Source of the DNA: Sporosarcina luteola
GTDB taxonomy: Bacteria > Bacillota > Bacilli > Bacillales_A > Planococcaceae
Length of the DNA stretch: 64,000 bases
Reading direction: 5' to 3'
Assembly (NCBI RefSeq): GCF_023715585.1
Contig: NZ_JAMBOK010000002.1
Span: forward strand, 372,001 to 436,000
A model generated the notes under the pieces. The model did not search any database and had not been told where the DNA came from. It saw only the letters and a program-made list of their open reading frames with translations. The position numbers and the translations under genes were made by a program. Shown piece after piece: positions 27,141-35,513 of the stretch; within the stretch, counting starts at the first letter, position 1; each line of letters begins with the position of its first letter.

Positions 27141-27423
27141 GCGCCCAAAACATGGCGTCTAGCGCCCAAAGTATAGCGTCCCGCGCCCAAAGCATGACGT
27201 ATCGCGCCCAAAGCATGGCGTTCCGCGCCCAAAGCCTGGCGTCCCGCGCCCAAAGAGCGGCGTATCGCGCCCAAAGCATGGCGTATCGCGCCCAAAGCCT
27301 GGCGTCCCGCGCCCAAAGCCTGGCGTATCGCGCCCAAAGCCTGGCGTCCTGCGCCCAAAGCCTGGCGTCCCGCGCCCAAAGCCTGGCGTCCCACGCCCAA
27401 AGAGCGGCGTTCCGCGCCCAAAG
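27141..27423 (+). repeat. Intergenic 21-bp phased array, family A (GCGCCCAAAG), 14 cores
   Basis: Fourteen cores begin at 27141, 27162, 27183, 27204, 27225, 27246, 27267, 27288, 27309, 27330, 27351, 27372, 27393 and 27414, with no deviation from 21 bases. The spacers are semi-conserved around GCGT. The array fills most of the 490-base gap between niaP and the next gene. Several frames on both strands stay open through it only because the period is a multiple of 3; none has a ribosome binding site linked to a real protein. Confidence 0.95.
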
Positions 27424-27513
27424 GTTCCTCACGCCTCTTCGCAGAAGTTTCAACAAATTGAAACTTCCATTCAGTTCCATACGTAGTTAGACATATAGAG
27501 AGGGGATGTTGAT

Positions 27514-27861
27514 ATGTCAATTAAGAACTTTAACGTGTCGATTTCACCAGGGGAAGCGGTAGACATCGTTCAATCGGAAATCCTCCGCGGAAGTATCAGT
27601 GGAACATTGGTAGATCATTATGTGAGGAATGCGGGTTCGTCGGAAGTTCATGTGTTAATTATGGAGAAATATTATATGCGCTCGAATAATCGGGCGTCGG
27701 TAACTGCAACGATTGATGATTTCGAAGGAACTACACGAGTCCATGTCGTTGCGGCCGGCAGTTCGGAAGGTGTATTCTTCCGCTTCGATTGGGGAGCGGG
27801 AAATAGTTTTGCGACAAGCGTGGAGCGAGCGTTGGAGCAATATATCGTCGGGGGCGGATGA
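27514..27861 (+). CDS. Conserved hypothetical protein, DUF6054-like
   Basis: 115-residue soluble protein, predominantly beta with an N-terminal helix (SPGEAVDIVQSEILRGSISGTL) resembling small Bacillales proteins of the DUF6054 type. Function unknown. A good GAGAGGGGATG site precedes the ATG. The next gene begins one base after its stop codon, so the pair is probably co-translated. It lies directly downstream of the large 21-bp array. Confidence 0.7.
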   Translation: MSIKNFNVSISPGEAVDIVQSEILRGSISGTLVDHYVRNAGSSEVHVLIMEKYYMRSNNRASVTATIDDFEGTTRVHVVAAGSSEGVFFRFDWGAGNSFATSVERALEQYIVGGG

Positions 27862-27862
27862 A

Positions 27863-28807
27863 TTGATTCGAGAGGTTATGAAGCAGTATTTTTCAGAGCC
27901 GGTAACTCGCCATGAAATCTTACGGGATATGGGTAGGCTTGTTGCAGAGGTAGAAGTGGATGGGGAAACGTATTTTTTAAAAGGAGAGAAGCAGACGGCT
28001 CAATTCGTAGAAACGACAATCTTATTTACGGAGCTAATGACCGACTGCGGACTCCCTTTCATCGTACCCGAGAAAGCTTTGGTTGGAGAGCGCTACGTCA
28101 GGCATAAGGACTTGTTTTTTATTCTCGAACGAAAAGGGATTGGAGAAGAGATCAGCATTCTCCGATTGGAACATATTCAAGAACTCGGAAAATCACTTGG
28201 CAAACAGCATGCCGTCTCCTCCGCGAGTGACTTGCGATTCGGAAGAGGAACGAGCTGGGGCATGTTCGGGGGGAATGAAACCGATGAACTTGGCGACTAT
28301 GATGAAAATGAACTAAGCTATTTGGATTTGGTTCATTCGGTAAAAGAGAGTGGGCAGTTTGAACACGAGTTGGCCGCAATCCAAGAATTATATCTGGCGA
28401 GAAGAGCCATTCTACAAGCGGAATGGCCTAAGCTTCCTACAGGGCCTGTTCAAGGCGACCTCCTGCCGTATAATCTTTTATTCCAACAGGACAAGATTTC
28501 CGTCATTTTCGACTATGATATTGCGGGTGACGAAGTCTTAGTTAATGAATGCGTGGCAAATGCAATCTTCTTGGCTTGGCATCACGACTTTGAGGGAAAG
28601 GAAACTCCTAAAGAGCGTTTTCAAGCATACATAGACGCCTATACATCTGAAAGGTCTTTGTCGAATCGCGAAATGGAGATGGTTCCGCACCTATTCGCAA
28701 TCATCCGCGCATTTCGATATGATCGGATAGAAGAAGGGATCGAGAAGATTCTTCAAGGTGACGGAAAAGCGTTTTTAGATGAAACAATTCAACTGTTGAA
28801 AGGCTGA
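27863..28807 (+). CDS. Aminoglycoside phosphotransferase-like kinase (APH family)
   Basis: 314-residue protein kinase-like fold of the APH/choline-kinase family. Seen are an N-lobe with YFLKGEKQ (ATP Lys), a Brenner-like catalytic loop GPVQGDLLPYN at about 194-204 in which the usual His-Gly-Asp is Gln-Gly-Asp, and the metal-binding FDYD near 214-217. The substrate is unknown and antibiotic resistance should not be assumed; housekeeping members phosphorylate small alcohols. TTG 27863 is proposed as start since GGGGCGG lies six bases before it; ATG 27878 is the alternative. It is first of a run of four close genes up to 30567. Confidence 0.75.
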   Translation: MIREVMKQYFSEPVTRHEILRDMGRLVAEVEVDGETYFLKGEKQTAQFVETTILFTELMTDCGLPFIVPEKALVGERYVRHKDLFFILERKGIGEEISILRLEHIQELGKSLGKQHAVSSASDLRFGRGTSWGMFGGNETDELGDYDENELSYLDLVHSVKESGQFEHELAAIQELYLARRAILQAEWPKLPTGPVQGDLLPYNLLFQQDKISVIFDYDIAGDEVLVNECVANAIFLAWHHDFEGKETPKERFQAYIDAYTSERSLSNREMEMVPHLFAIIRAFRYDRIEEGIEKILQGDGKAFLDETIQLLKG

Positions 28808-28821
28808 AAGGGAGTGTGCCG

Positions 28822-29475
28822 ATGTTTCGAATACCTGAATCGATTGCTGAACTTGGCAAGGAGCGGATCAAAGGATTTCCTGTGGAGGGGTTTGTCTATG
28901 GAGAAGGTCCGCAAAAGCCTGAACTTCTGCTGATCGGCGAAGCGCCAGGGGAATTTGAGGCTGTGGATGGAATTCCTTTCATCGGCAGGGCCGGCAAGGA
29001 ATTGATGAAGTCGCTCGCTTCAATTGGATTGACGCGGGATGATGTTTATATGACGAGCACGGTCCGCAGCAGGCCGTACAAATGGGGCGAAAAGCGGGAA
29101 CGGGACGGCACGATGACGAAGCGGAAATACAATCGGCCGCCGACTGCGAAAGAGATTCTGGCGCATGCCCCGGTGCTCGATTATGAGATAGCAAATATCG
29201 AGCCGAAACTGATTGTAGCACTCGGAAACGTAGGTTTGCAGAGGCTGCTTGGCAAAGATGCGAAAGTGACGGAGCTTCATGGGCAGTTGCTTGAGCGACC
29301 GGTACGGTTTCTTCCGGGTCTCGATAGTACTGCGTTCGAATGGACGGATCAGATATATCGGATCGTGCCGACCTTTCATCCTGCAGCGGTCTTTTACCGC
29401 CCATCGCATCGGCCAGATCTGGATGCGGATTGGCTGAAAATTGGAGGGTTTTTGGAGGAATTGCGGAATGATTGA
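28822..29475 (+). CDS. Uracil-DNA glycosylase superfamily protein (family 4-like), without Fe-S cysteines
   Basis: 217-residue protein with the UDG superfamily motifs GEAPGEFE (39-46), the phenylalanine stacker stretch GIPFIGRAGKE and the motif TFHPAAVFYRP near 184-194. This layout is that of family 4/5 glycosylases, which remove uracil from DNA. Unlike typical family 4 enzymes it contains no cysteine at all, so it cannot hold the usual [4Fe-4S] cluster; a position expected to be Cys reads SRP. ATG 28822 follows AAAGGGAG. Its end overlaps the next gene by eight bases. Confidence 0.8.
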   Translation: MFRIPESIAELGKERIKGFPVEGFVYGEGPQKPELLLIGEAPGEFEAVDGIPFIGRAGKELMKSLASIGLTRDDVYMTSTVRSRPYKWGEKRERDGTMTKRKYNRPPTAKEILAHAPVLDYEIANIEPKLIVALGNVGLQRLLGKDAKVTELHGQLLERPVRFLPGLDSTAFEWTDQIYRIVPTFHPAAVFYRPSHRPDLDADWLKIGGFLEELRND

Positions 29476-29998
29476 TAGATCACCTAAACGGATTCTGATA
29501 ATCGGATGCAGCGGCGCAGGAAAGTCTACGTTATCGGTCGAGCTCGCGTCCCGGTTGCACTTGCCCGTCCTTCATTTGGATGCGCTTTTTTGGAATGAAG
29601 GATGGGTGCCAACACCAAAGCCGGAATTTAGGAAAAAACTTCAAAGTGAATTAGAGAAGCCCGCATGGATCATCGATGGAAACTTCAACTCCACGATTGA
29701 GATGCGGGCTCAATATGCTGATTTAATTATCTTCCTCGACTTCCCGAACTGGCTATGCCTGTCCAGGGTTTTCAAGCGGAGATGGATGTACAGGGGGAAA
29801 ACGCGTCCGGATATGGCAGAAGGCTGTCGGGAGAAGGTTGATTGGGAGTTTGTGAAGTTCATATGGACGTATCCGAAGAAAAAGCGGCCGGGCGTGTTTG
29901 AAATGCTTGATCGAGCCAATTCGGAAGTGTTAATTTTAAAATCGCCGCGGGAAGTGGAGAGATGGCTGGCGGTATTGAGCAAGGGGGATATGGATTGA
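29468..29998 (+). CDS. P-loop NTPase, adenylate-kinase/topology-modulation-like
   Basis: 176-residue nucleoside-phosphate kinase-like protein. Walker A GCSGAGKST at 13-21, an LDALFWN motif near 41-47, IIDGNFNST near 69-77 (NMP-binding type) and a lid-like RRWMYRGKTRPDM. This pattern matches 'DNA topology modulation' FlaR-like proteins and shikimate/adenylate kinase relatives of Bacillales. Substrate unknown. The start overlaps the end of the UDG gene, with GGAGG at 29454. Its own stop codon overlaps the start of the next gene. Confidence 0.8.
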   Translation: MIDRSPKRILIIGCSGAGKSTLSVELASRLHLPVLHLDALFWNEGWVPTPKPEFRKKLQSELEKPAWIIDGNFNSTIEMRAQYADLIIFLDFPNWLCLSRVFKRRWMYRGKTRPDMAEGCREKVDWEFVKFIWTYPKKKRPGVFEMLDRANSEVLILKSPREVERWLAVLSKGDMD

Positions 29999-30567
29999 AG
30001 AAGAGATTGTGGATGGGCTCACTTGTTGTCGTAGGGTTAATTTTTGCACAGGTGTTTTTCCCGTATTCGGTTTTCAGCGTCTATCAATCAGTTTCAGTCA
30101 GTACGGAACTTCCTATTTTGCAAGATTACAAAATGAAGTTGTATGAATTTAAGAAGATGGATGAAGAGAATGAAGGAAAGGATTCGGAAGGCTATTCGAT
30201 GGATCATGTAAAGTACGCTACTAAATCCATTCTCGAAACGTATGAAATGGATATGCTGACGACTTCCAGATCGAGTATCGGTAAAGGTGACTTGAATATT
30301 ATTTTAGAAGACCTTAGATTCTTGCAGAACAGGGTATTGGGTATCACTTTTGAGGAACCACACAACTATGAATCCAGGAAGTATCTATACGCGACTTTGA
30401 GGTGGAGCCAAGCAGCTGAGGAAGAGATTGTGAGGATTATAAGTTCCTCATCTTATTCGAGATTCCATATGATTTATCGTCTTGAAGAAATTCAAAATGA
30501 CATTCGAACGAGCTTCGATATGTATACGAAATTTTATGAGGCCTATTATTGGTATGAGGGAGAATGA
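29995..30567 (+). CDS. Hypothetical membrane-anchored protein
   Basis: 190-residue protein of no recognised family. A single N-terminal hydrophobic segment (about 5-25) preceded by Lys-Lys-Arg suggests a signal anchor with the rest outside; the remainder is helical and acidic with many Tyr. TTG 29995 is chosen: it overlaps the preceding stop codon (TTGA) and AAGGGGG lies about eight bases upstream. It is the last gene of the four-gene unit; no clear terminator follows, and a 20-bp repeat array begins 15 bases after the stop codon. Confidence 0.6.
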   Translation: MKKRLWMGSLVVVGLIFAQVFFPYSVFSVYQSVSVSTELPILQDYKMKLYEFKKMDEENEGKDSEGYSMDHVKYATKSILETYEMDMLTTSRSSIGKGDLNIILEDLRFLQNRVLGITFEEPHNYESRKYLYATLRWSQAAEEEIVRIISSSSYSRFHMIYRLEEIQNDIRTSFDMYTKFYEAYYWYEGE

Positions 30568-30581
30568 AACGTCGGGAAAAG

Positions 30582-30710
30582 TTTATGCGTTGTTTCATGC
30601 GTTTATGAGCTTTTGGAAGAATTTATGCGTAAGTTTTTCTTTTTATGAGTGATTACTAGGATTTATGCGTTTTTAGAATGGTTTATGCGCGGCTGGATGA
30701 CTTTATGCGC
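30582..30710 (-). repeat. Intergenic 20-bp phased array, family B on the minus strand, 7 cores
   Basis: On the plus strand TTTATGCG or TTTATGAG cores begin at 30582, 30602, 30622, 30642, 30662, 30682 and 30702, exactly 20 bases apart. On the minus strand they read GCGCATAAA, ACGCATAAA, GCTCATAAA or ACTCATAAA. The array fills the whole gap between a hypothetical gene and the broken ABC exporter, ending only about 27 bases before the start codon, so it overlaps the place where that gene's promoter should be. Confidence 0.92.
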
Positions 30711-30736
30711 ATTTGGGGAAAGAAGAGGGTGAGACG

Positions 30737-32470
30737 ATGGAAAATGAGTTGAAAACGAAAGGGTCGATGAAGGAATTCATCGGTTTATTGCGTCAGCTGA
30801 AATGGCCGAAGGGGAAGACTGCGCTTGCGCTTGTGCTTGCATTATTTTCGACGGCGGCGAGTTTGGCGGTTCCGTTAGTAACGAGGCAGCTAGTCGATTC
30901 CTTGACGGGTGCCTCTTTCAATTGGAGTACAGCTGTGTTCCTGTTTGTAGTTTTCATTCTGCAGGCGGTATTGGGTGGGGTTTCGTATTATTTGCTGGCG
31001 TTCATCGGTGAGACGATCGTGGCCGACTTGCGGAATAAGTTGTGGTACAAAGTGCTTCGGCTGCCAGTCTCCTATTACGATGAGAATGAAACCGGTGAAA
31101 CGATGAGCCGGATTACGCAGGATACGACGATGCTGAAGCAATTGGTGTCCGATCATCTTGTGTCATTCATTACGGGAATCATTTCGATTATTGGTGCGGT
31201 TGCGATTCTATTGTACTTGGACTGGAAGATGACGTTGATCATGTTGGTCAGCATTCCGGTGAGTATGGCAATCATCTTCCCGCTTGGCCGGATCATGCAT
31301 AAAATCGCGAAGGCGACACAAGGAGAGATGGCGAAGTTCTCGGGCCATCTTGGCAGGGTGTTAGGCGACATCCGGTTGGTGAAGGCGTACCGGGCAGAGC
31401 CGAATGAGGGGGAGAAGGGCGGAAAGGCGATTAGCTCGCTGTTTTCATTCGGTTTAAAATAGGCGAAGATCCAGGCGATCATTTCACCTGTCATGACGCT
31501 CGTGATGATGAGTATTTTAGTCGTGATCCTTGGCTATGGGGGCGCACAAGTTTCAAAAGGTGTTTTGTCAGCGGGGACGCTTGTCGCCATCATTTTTTTG
31601 ATGTTCCAAATTATCATGCCGTTTGCGCAGATGGCTCAGGTGTTTACGATTTTCCAGAAGGCCGTCGGGGCGACCGAGCGGATTCAGCAGATTTTAGGGA
31701 TGGACAGCGAAAGGGCGGAAGGGGTTGCGACCGTTCCGGATGGCAGCATCAAGTTCGAGTCGGTCGGCTTTTCATATGAAAGTGGAAAAGAGGTTCTTGA
31801 AGGAGTTTCATTCCAGGCAAAACCAGGAACAGTCACCGCATTTGTCGGTCCAAGCGGAGGCGGGAAGACGACGATATTCTCATTGATTGAACGATTTTAT
31901 TTGCCGACGGTGGGTGAGATCTCCATTGGAGGTTTACCGATTACGGATATTGCATTATCCGATTGGCGGAAGCGGATTGGCTATGTGTCGCAGGAAAGTC
32001 CGTTGTTGAGTGGGACGATTTTGGATAATATCGCATATGGATTGGAAGTTCGTCCTTCAATGGAAGAGGTGCGGAAGGCTGCAGAGGCAGCGAATGCATT
32101 GCAGTTCATCGAAGAGATGGCGGATGGCTTTGAAACTCTCGTCGGGGAGAGGGGAATGAAGCTGTCGGGCGGTCAGCGTCAGCGGATTGCGATTGCGCGT
32201 GCGTTATTGCATAATCCTGAGATTCTGTTGCTTGACGAAGCGACGTCCAATTTGGACAGCGGTTCGGAGACGCATGTACAGGAAGCGCTGCAGCGTCTCA
32301 TGGAGGGGCGGACGACGCTCATTATCGCGCATCGTTTGTCGACGGTAGTTGACGCGGATCAGCTCATCTTCCTGGAAGCAGGACGCATTACGGGAATTGG
32401 CACGCATGAGGAGTTACTCGAGTCCCATCCGCTGTATCGGGAGTTTGCGGAAGGGCAAGGATTGTCCTGA
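30737..32470 (+). pseudogene. ABC exporter (BmrA-like fused permease-ATPase) interrupted by one in-frame stop
   Basis: Frame of 578 codons, the normal size of a homodimeric multidrug ABC exporter (YvcC/BmrA class). Membrane helices occupy about 1-300; the ATPase has Walker A GPSGGGKTT, signature LSGGQRQR and LLLDEATSNLD. Codon 242 (31460-31462) is TAG, located between helices 4 and 5 in LFSFGLK-stop-AKIQAI; homologues have Glu here, so GAG to TAG is the simplest change. The rest is intact and in frame. The split products would lack a complete membrane domain, so the gene is probably inactive unless the stop is an error or is read through. ATG 30737 follows GAGGGTGAG. Confidence 0.9.
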
Positions 32471-32536
32471 AAGTATTATAGTTACGGCTTTCGGGGATAG
32501 AATAGGGATGAAGAAAATAATCGGAGGAAAAATGAG

Positions 32537-32749
32537 ATGGCAGCCAAGAAATCGCTGGCGGATTATCAAAGTGAATATGAGGATATCATCTTTGCTGACC
32601 GGCCAAAAAGAGATATGCTGCTTACCGGTTTACTGAGGGAAATGGAAAAGCAGTTCAAGATCCCCATTCCAAGAAATAAAGAGTGGGAAAGAGAGAACCC
32701 TGAAATTGCAGCGATGTACAGGAAGTTACTGATTACAAGATCATTGTAA
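32537..32749 (+). CDS. Small hypothetical protein
   Basis: 70-residue charged, helical protein of unknown family, with a C-terminal stretch rich in Arg/Lys/Glu (RNKEWERENPEIAAMYRKL). An excellent GGAGGAAAAATGAG site precedes the ATG, supporting expression. It lies 66 bases after the ABC exporter and 35 bases before the glycosylase gene, possibly one transcript with the latter. Confidence 0.65.
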   Translation: MAAKKSLADYQSEYEDIIFADRPKRDMLLTGLLREMEKQFKIPIPRNKEWERENPEIAAMYRKLLITRSL

Positions 32750-32784
32750 ACGAACGGAGAAATTCGAACGTGAGGAGGATTCGG

Positions 32785-33378
32785 ATGTACAAGCCGATTG
32801 ATAAATCATTTTTTGAACCGCATGTTCTGGAGCTGGCGCAGAATCTTGTCGGCCAATATATTGTGCATGAGCATCCGGATGGCGTGATTGCTGCAAGAAT
32901 CGTGGAGACGGAGGCGTATCACGGACCTGAGGATCGTGCCGCCCATAGTTTCGGGAACCGGCGGACGAAGCGGACGGAGATCATGTTCGGCACTGCGGGC
33001 CTTGTGTACACATACCAAATGCACACCCATACATTGATGAATGTCGTCAGCGGGCCGATTGGGACGCCGCATGCGGTCCTGATCCGTGCAGCGGAACCGG
33101 TTGAAGGGCTTGAACTGATGCAGGACAACCGCGGTCCGCATTTGAAGATGAGGGACTGGACGAATGGGCCTGGCAAGCTATCCAAGGCGCTCGGTGTGAC
33201 GATGAAGTATTACGGACATCATTGGGCAGACGAGCCGCTATTTATCGCCGAAGGGCCGGGAGCAGTCGAAATTGAAACAGGTCCCCGTGTCGGGATCGGA
33301 AATTCCGGAGAAGCCGTCCATTATCCTTGGAGATTCTTTGAAAAAGATAATCCTTACGTCTCGAAGTATCGCCCTTAA
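32785..33378 (+). CDS. DNA-3-methyladenine glycosylase, AAG/MPG family
   Basis: 197-residue alkyladenine DNA glycosylase, excising 3-methyladenine, hypoxanthine and other damaged purines in base excision repair. Family motifs are seen: AARIVETEAYHGPEDRAAHS with the catalytic Glu near 41, GTAGLVYTYQMH, and NGPGKLSKALGV. The usual YVYF-I-YG region is somewhat diverged (TYQMHTHTLMNVV). ATG 32785 follows GAGGAGGATT; the frame is open from 32770. Length is normal. Confidence 0.93.
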   Translation: MYKPIDKSFFEPHVLELAQNLVGQYIVHEHPDGVIAARIVETEAYHGPEDRAAHSFGNRRTKRTEIMFGTAGLVYTYQMHTHTLMNVVSGPIGTPHAVLIRAAEPVEGLELMQDNRGPHLKMRDWTNGPGKLSKALGVTMKYYGHHWADEPLFIAEGPGAVEIETGPRVGIGNSGEAVHYPWRFFEKDNPYVSKYRP

Positions 33379-33404
33379 GTTTAGTTCCGCGGCAGTGTGG
33401 AATA
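33379..33404 (+). promoter_or_regulatory. Candidate SigmaB promoter of the PfpI-like gene
   Basis: GTTTAG (33379-33384), 14-base spacer, GGAATA (33399-33404). The -10 element is weaker than consensus. The Bacillus homologue YfkM is a known SigmaB-dependent protein. Confidence 0.5.
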
Positions 33405-33439
33405 GTAGTAAGGGTAGAAACACGAAAGGATGATAGACA

Positions 33440-33955
33440 ATGGCTAAAATTGCTACTGTAATCACGAATCTATTCGAAGACTCGGAGTACACGGAGCCGG
33501 CAAAGGCTTTCGAGGAAGCTGGACACGAAGTTGTCACGATCGAGAAGGAAGCCGGCAAGGAAGTGAAGGGCAAGCAAGGAGAGTCAACGGTCAAGGTCGA
33601 CCTCGGAATTGGCGATGCTTCGCCTGAAGACTTCGATGCATTGTTCATTCCGGGCGGGTTTTCACCGGATCAGCTGCGGGCGGATGACCGATTCGTTCAA
33701 TTCGCGAAAGCGTTCATGGATGCTAAGAAACCGGTTTTTGCGATCTGCCATGGACCTCAATTGCTGATCACTGCAAAGACGTTGGAAGGCCGTGATGCGA
33801 CGGGCTATAAATCCATAAAAGTCGACATGGAATATGCAGGTGTGAACTATGCGGACAAGGAAGTCGTCGTTTGCCAGAATCAATTGGTCACAAGCCGGAC
33901 GCCAGACGATTTGCCGGCGTTCATCCGGGAATCGAAAAGCTTACTAGAGAAGTAA
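33440..33955 (+). CDS. yfkM: PfpI/DJ-1 family stress protein, YfkM-like
   Basis: 171-residue DJ-1/PfpI superfamily protein with the nucleophile elbow AICHGPQLL (Cys near 104) and a conserved Glu near the N-terminus. It matches Bacillus general stress protein 18 (YfkM). Family members act as cysteine peptidases, glyoxalases or deglycases; the exact activity is unsettled. GAAAGGATGATAGACA precedes the ATG. A SigmaB-like promoter lies upstream, consistent with stress induction. Monocistronic with a terminator. Confidence 0.88.
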   Translation: MAKIATVITNLFEDSEYTEPAKAFEEAGHEVVTIEKEAGKEVKGKQGESTVKVDLGIGDASPEDFDALFIPGGFSPDQLRADDRFVQFAKAFMDAKKPVFAICHGPQLLITAKTLEGRDATGYKSIKVDMEYAGVNYADKEVVVCQNQLVTSRTPDDLPAFIRESKSLLEK

Positions 33956-33966
33956 TATTGAATAAC

Positions 33967-34001
33967 AGGACCGTTCCTTAACCGGGGACGGTTCTTTTTT
34001 G
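33967..34001 (+). terminator. Rho-independent terminator
   Basis: Imperfect stem AGGACCGTTCC.../...GGGACGGTTCT and a run of T. Confidence 0.8.
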
Positions 34002-34156
34002 TCAAATAACGGAATATAAAAATAAAGAAAAATCTTTCATTGAATTGAGGTGAATACCGTGTTAAATTAAAAGAATATAAATTCCTCTGTGTTGAGAATT
34101 CGGATTATTTGGCATATGAGGGGTTTGTTATTGGGGAAACTGAGGGGGAAAAAATT

Positions 34157-35212
34157 ATGAAAAAGATACTGAAAATGGGAAGTGCTTTCATCGGAATCAT
34201 TGTCGGTGCGGGCTTTGCTTCCGGGCAGGAGATTTTGCAGTACTTTACAAGTTTCGGGATGATGGGGATTGTTGCGGCACTTGTTTCTACTGCTTTATTC
34301 GCGTACATAGGTATGATATTGACGAGGCTCGGCAGCCGGTTGCGCACGACCTCCCATAAGGAAGTCATTTATAAAATCAGCGGTCGTTTCTTAGGGACAA
34401 TCATTGACTACATTATTATATTCACGTTGTTTGGCGTCGGTGTTGTCATGGTGGCAGGCGCTGGTTCAAATCTGGAGCAGCAATTTGGCATCCCTCCATT
34501 CATTGGAAGCCTGTTGATGGTTGTGCTTGTCTTCATAACGATTCTATTGAATGTGGATAAAGTTGTAGCAGTCATCGGAAGTATTACTCCCTTCCTCATT
34601 TTGGCGGTTGTTGGAGTTTCGGTTTATTGTTTATTGACAATGGATACATCGTTTGCAGTGCTCGATCCGATCGCCAAAGGGGTGGATACGACATTGCCGA
34701 ACTGGTTCATCTCTTCAGTGAACTACGTGTCGTTTAATATTGCGGTTGGCGCTTCGATGTCACTGGTTATGGGTGGGGCGGAGAAGGATGAAAAGACAGC
34801 GGCCCTTGGCGGATTGGTCGGAGGTTTAGGTTTAGGTATCCTGATTCTGCTAAGTCATTTGGCGATCTTCTCTAAAGTGGATGTCGTCGGCGATGCGCAA
34901 TTGCCGATGTTGGCAATCATTAATGAAATTTCGCCGATCCTTGCAGTATTTATGGCATTCATTCTGTATGGCATGATTTTCAACACAGCTGTTAGCATGT
35001 TCTATGCATTTGGGGCGCGGTTTGTTGAAATCGGGACGAAAAACTTCAGGATATTTGTTTTCATCACTTTAGCAATCGGCTTTGCGTTAAGCTTCTTAGG
35101 TTTCAAAAACCTTGTCGCGAATTTCTATCCGTTGATTGGATACTTAGGATTATTGCTTTCGGGTATTTTGATCTACTCTTCATTCAAACTGCCGAAAAAA
35201 GTGCATAGATGA
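34157..35212 (+). CDS. ykvI: YkvI-like membrane transporter
   Basis: 351-residue integral membrane protein with about ten helices, similar to Bacillus YkvI, distantly related to the LeuT/APC-fold amino-acid transporters. The N-terminal motif GIIVGAGFASGQEILQYF (about 15-32), with a helix-breaking Gly-Ala-Gly, is typical of an unwound sodium/substrate site. Substrate unknown. The frame is open from 34109, but ATG 34157 with GAGGGGGAA seven bases upstream is preferred. Terminator follows directly. Confidence 0.83.
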   Translation: MKKILKMGSAFIGIIVGAGFASGQEILQYFTSFGMMGIVAALVSTALFAYIGMILTRLGSRLRTTSHKEVIYKISGRFLGTIIDYIIIFTLFGVGVVMVAGAGSNLEQQFGIPPFIGSLLMVVLVFITILLNVDKVVAVIGSITPFLILAVVGVSVYCLLTMDTSFAVLDPIAKGVDTTLPNWFISSVNYVSFNIAVGASMSLVMGGAEKDEKTAALGGLVGGLGLGILILLSHLAIFSKVDVVGDAQLPMLAIINEISPILAVFMAFILYGMIFNTAVSMFYAFGARFVEIGTKNFRIFVFITLAIGFALSFLGFKNLVANFYPLIGYLGLLLSGILIYSSFKLPKKVHR

Positions 35213-35222
35213 TAATGGAAAA

Positions 35223-35259
35223 AGGCGCGTCTTTCAAATTGAGAAAGACGCGCTTTTGT
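35223..35259 (+). terminator. Rho-independent terminator after ykvI
   Basis: Stem GCGCGTCTTTC / GAAAGACGCGC and CTTTTG tail. Confidence 0.92.
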
Positions 35260-35263
35260 TTAT

Positions 35264-35513
35264 TCATCCAGCTCCAGGCGCCAGATGCTCGGGGTCATAA
35301 GTCAAAGCTGTTGCGTGGCAAAAAGCGCCACTTCACATCTTTGCCTTATGCCTGTCGCATCTAGGCAGGCGCCTTGCGCTTTTGTTAGTCATCCAGCTCC
35401 AGACGCCAGATGCTCGGGGTCATAAGTCAAAGCTGTTGCGTGGCAAAAAGCGCCACTTCACATCTTTGCCTTATGCCTGTCGCATCTAGGCAGGCGCCTT
35501 GCGCTTTTGTTTA
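35264..35513. repeat. Two tandem copies of a 125-bp hairpin-rich intergenic repeat
   Basis: Copy 1 at 35264-35388 and copy 2 at 35389-35513 are nearly identical (one clear difference, CCAGGCGCC against CCAGACGCC). Each holds the hairpins GTGGC-AAAAAGC-GCCAC and GCCTG...CAGGC. The internal motif GGGTCATAAGTCA (35292-35304 and 35417-35429) recurs at 47723-47735, so a family is dispersed in the genome. The copies lie between the converging genes ykvI and hmp and contain no open frame of note. Confidence 0.93.

Noticed and set aside
27124..27520. Three overlapping frames of over 100 codons on both strands
   Set aside because: They arise from the 21-base repeat period; composition is purely repetitive and no ribosome binding site fits.
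27863..28807. Antibiotic resistance by the APH-like kinase
   Set aside because: The catalytic loop is diverged (Gln-Gly-Asp) and the gene lies in a housekeeping cluster; the fold alone does not imply resistance.
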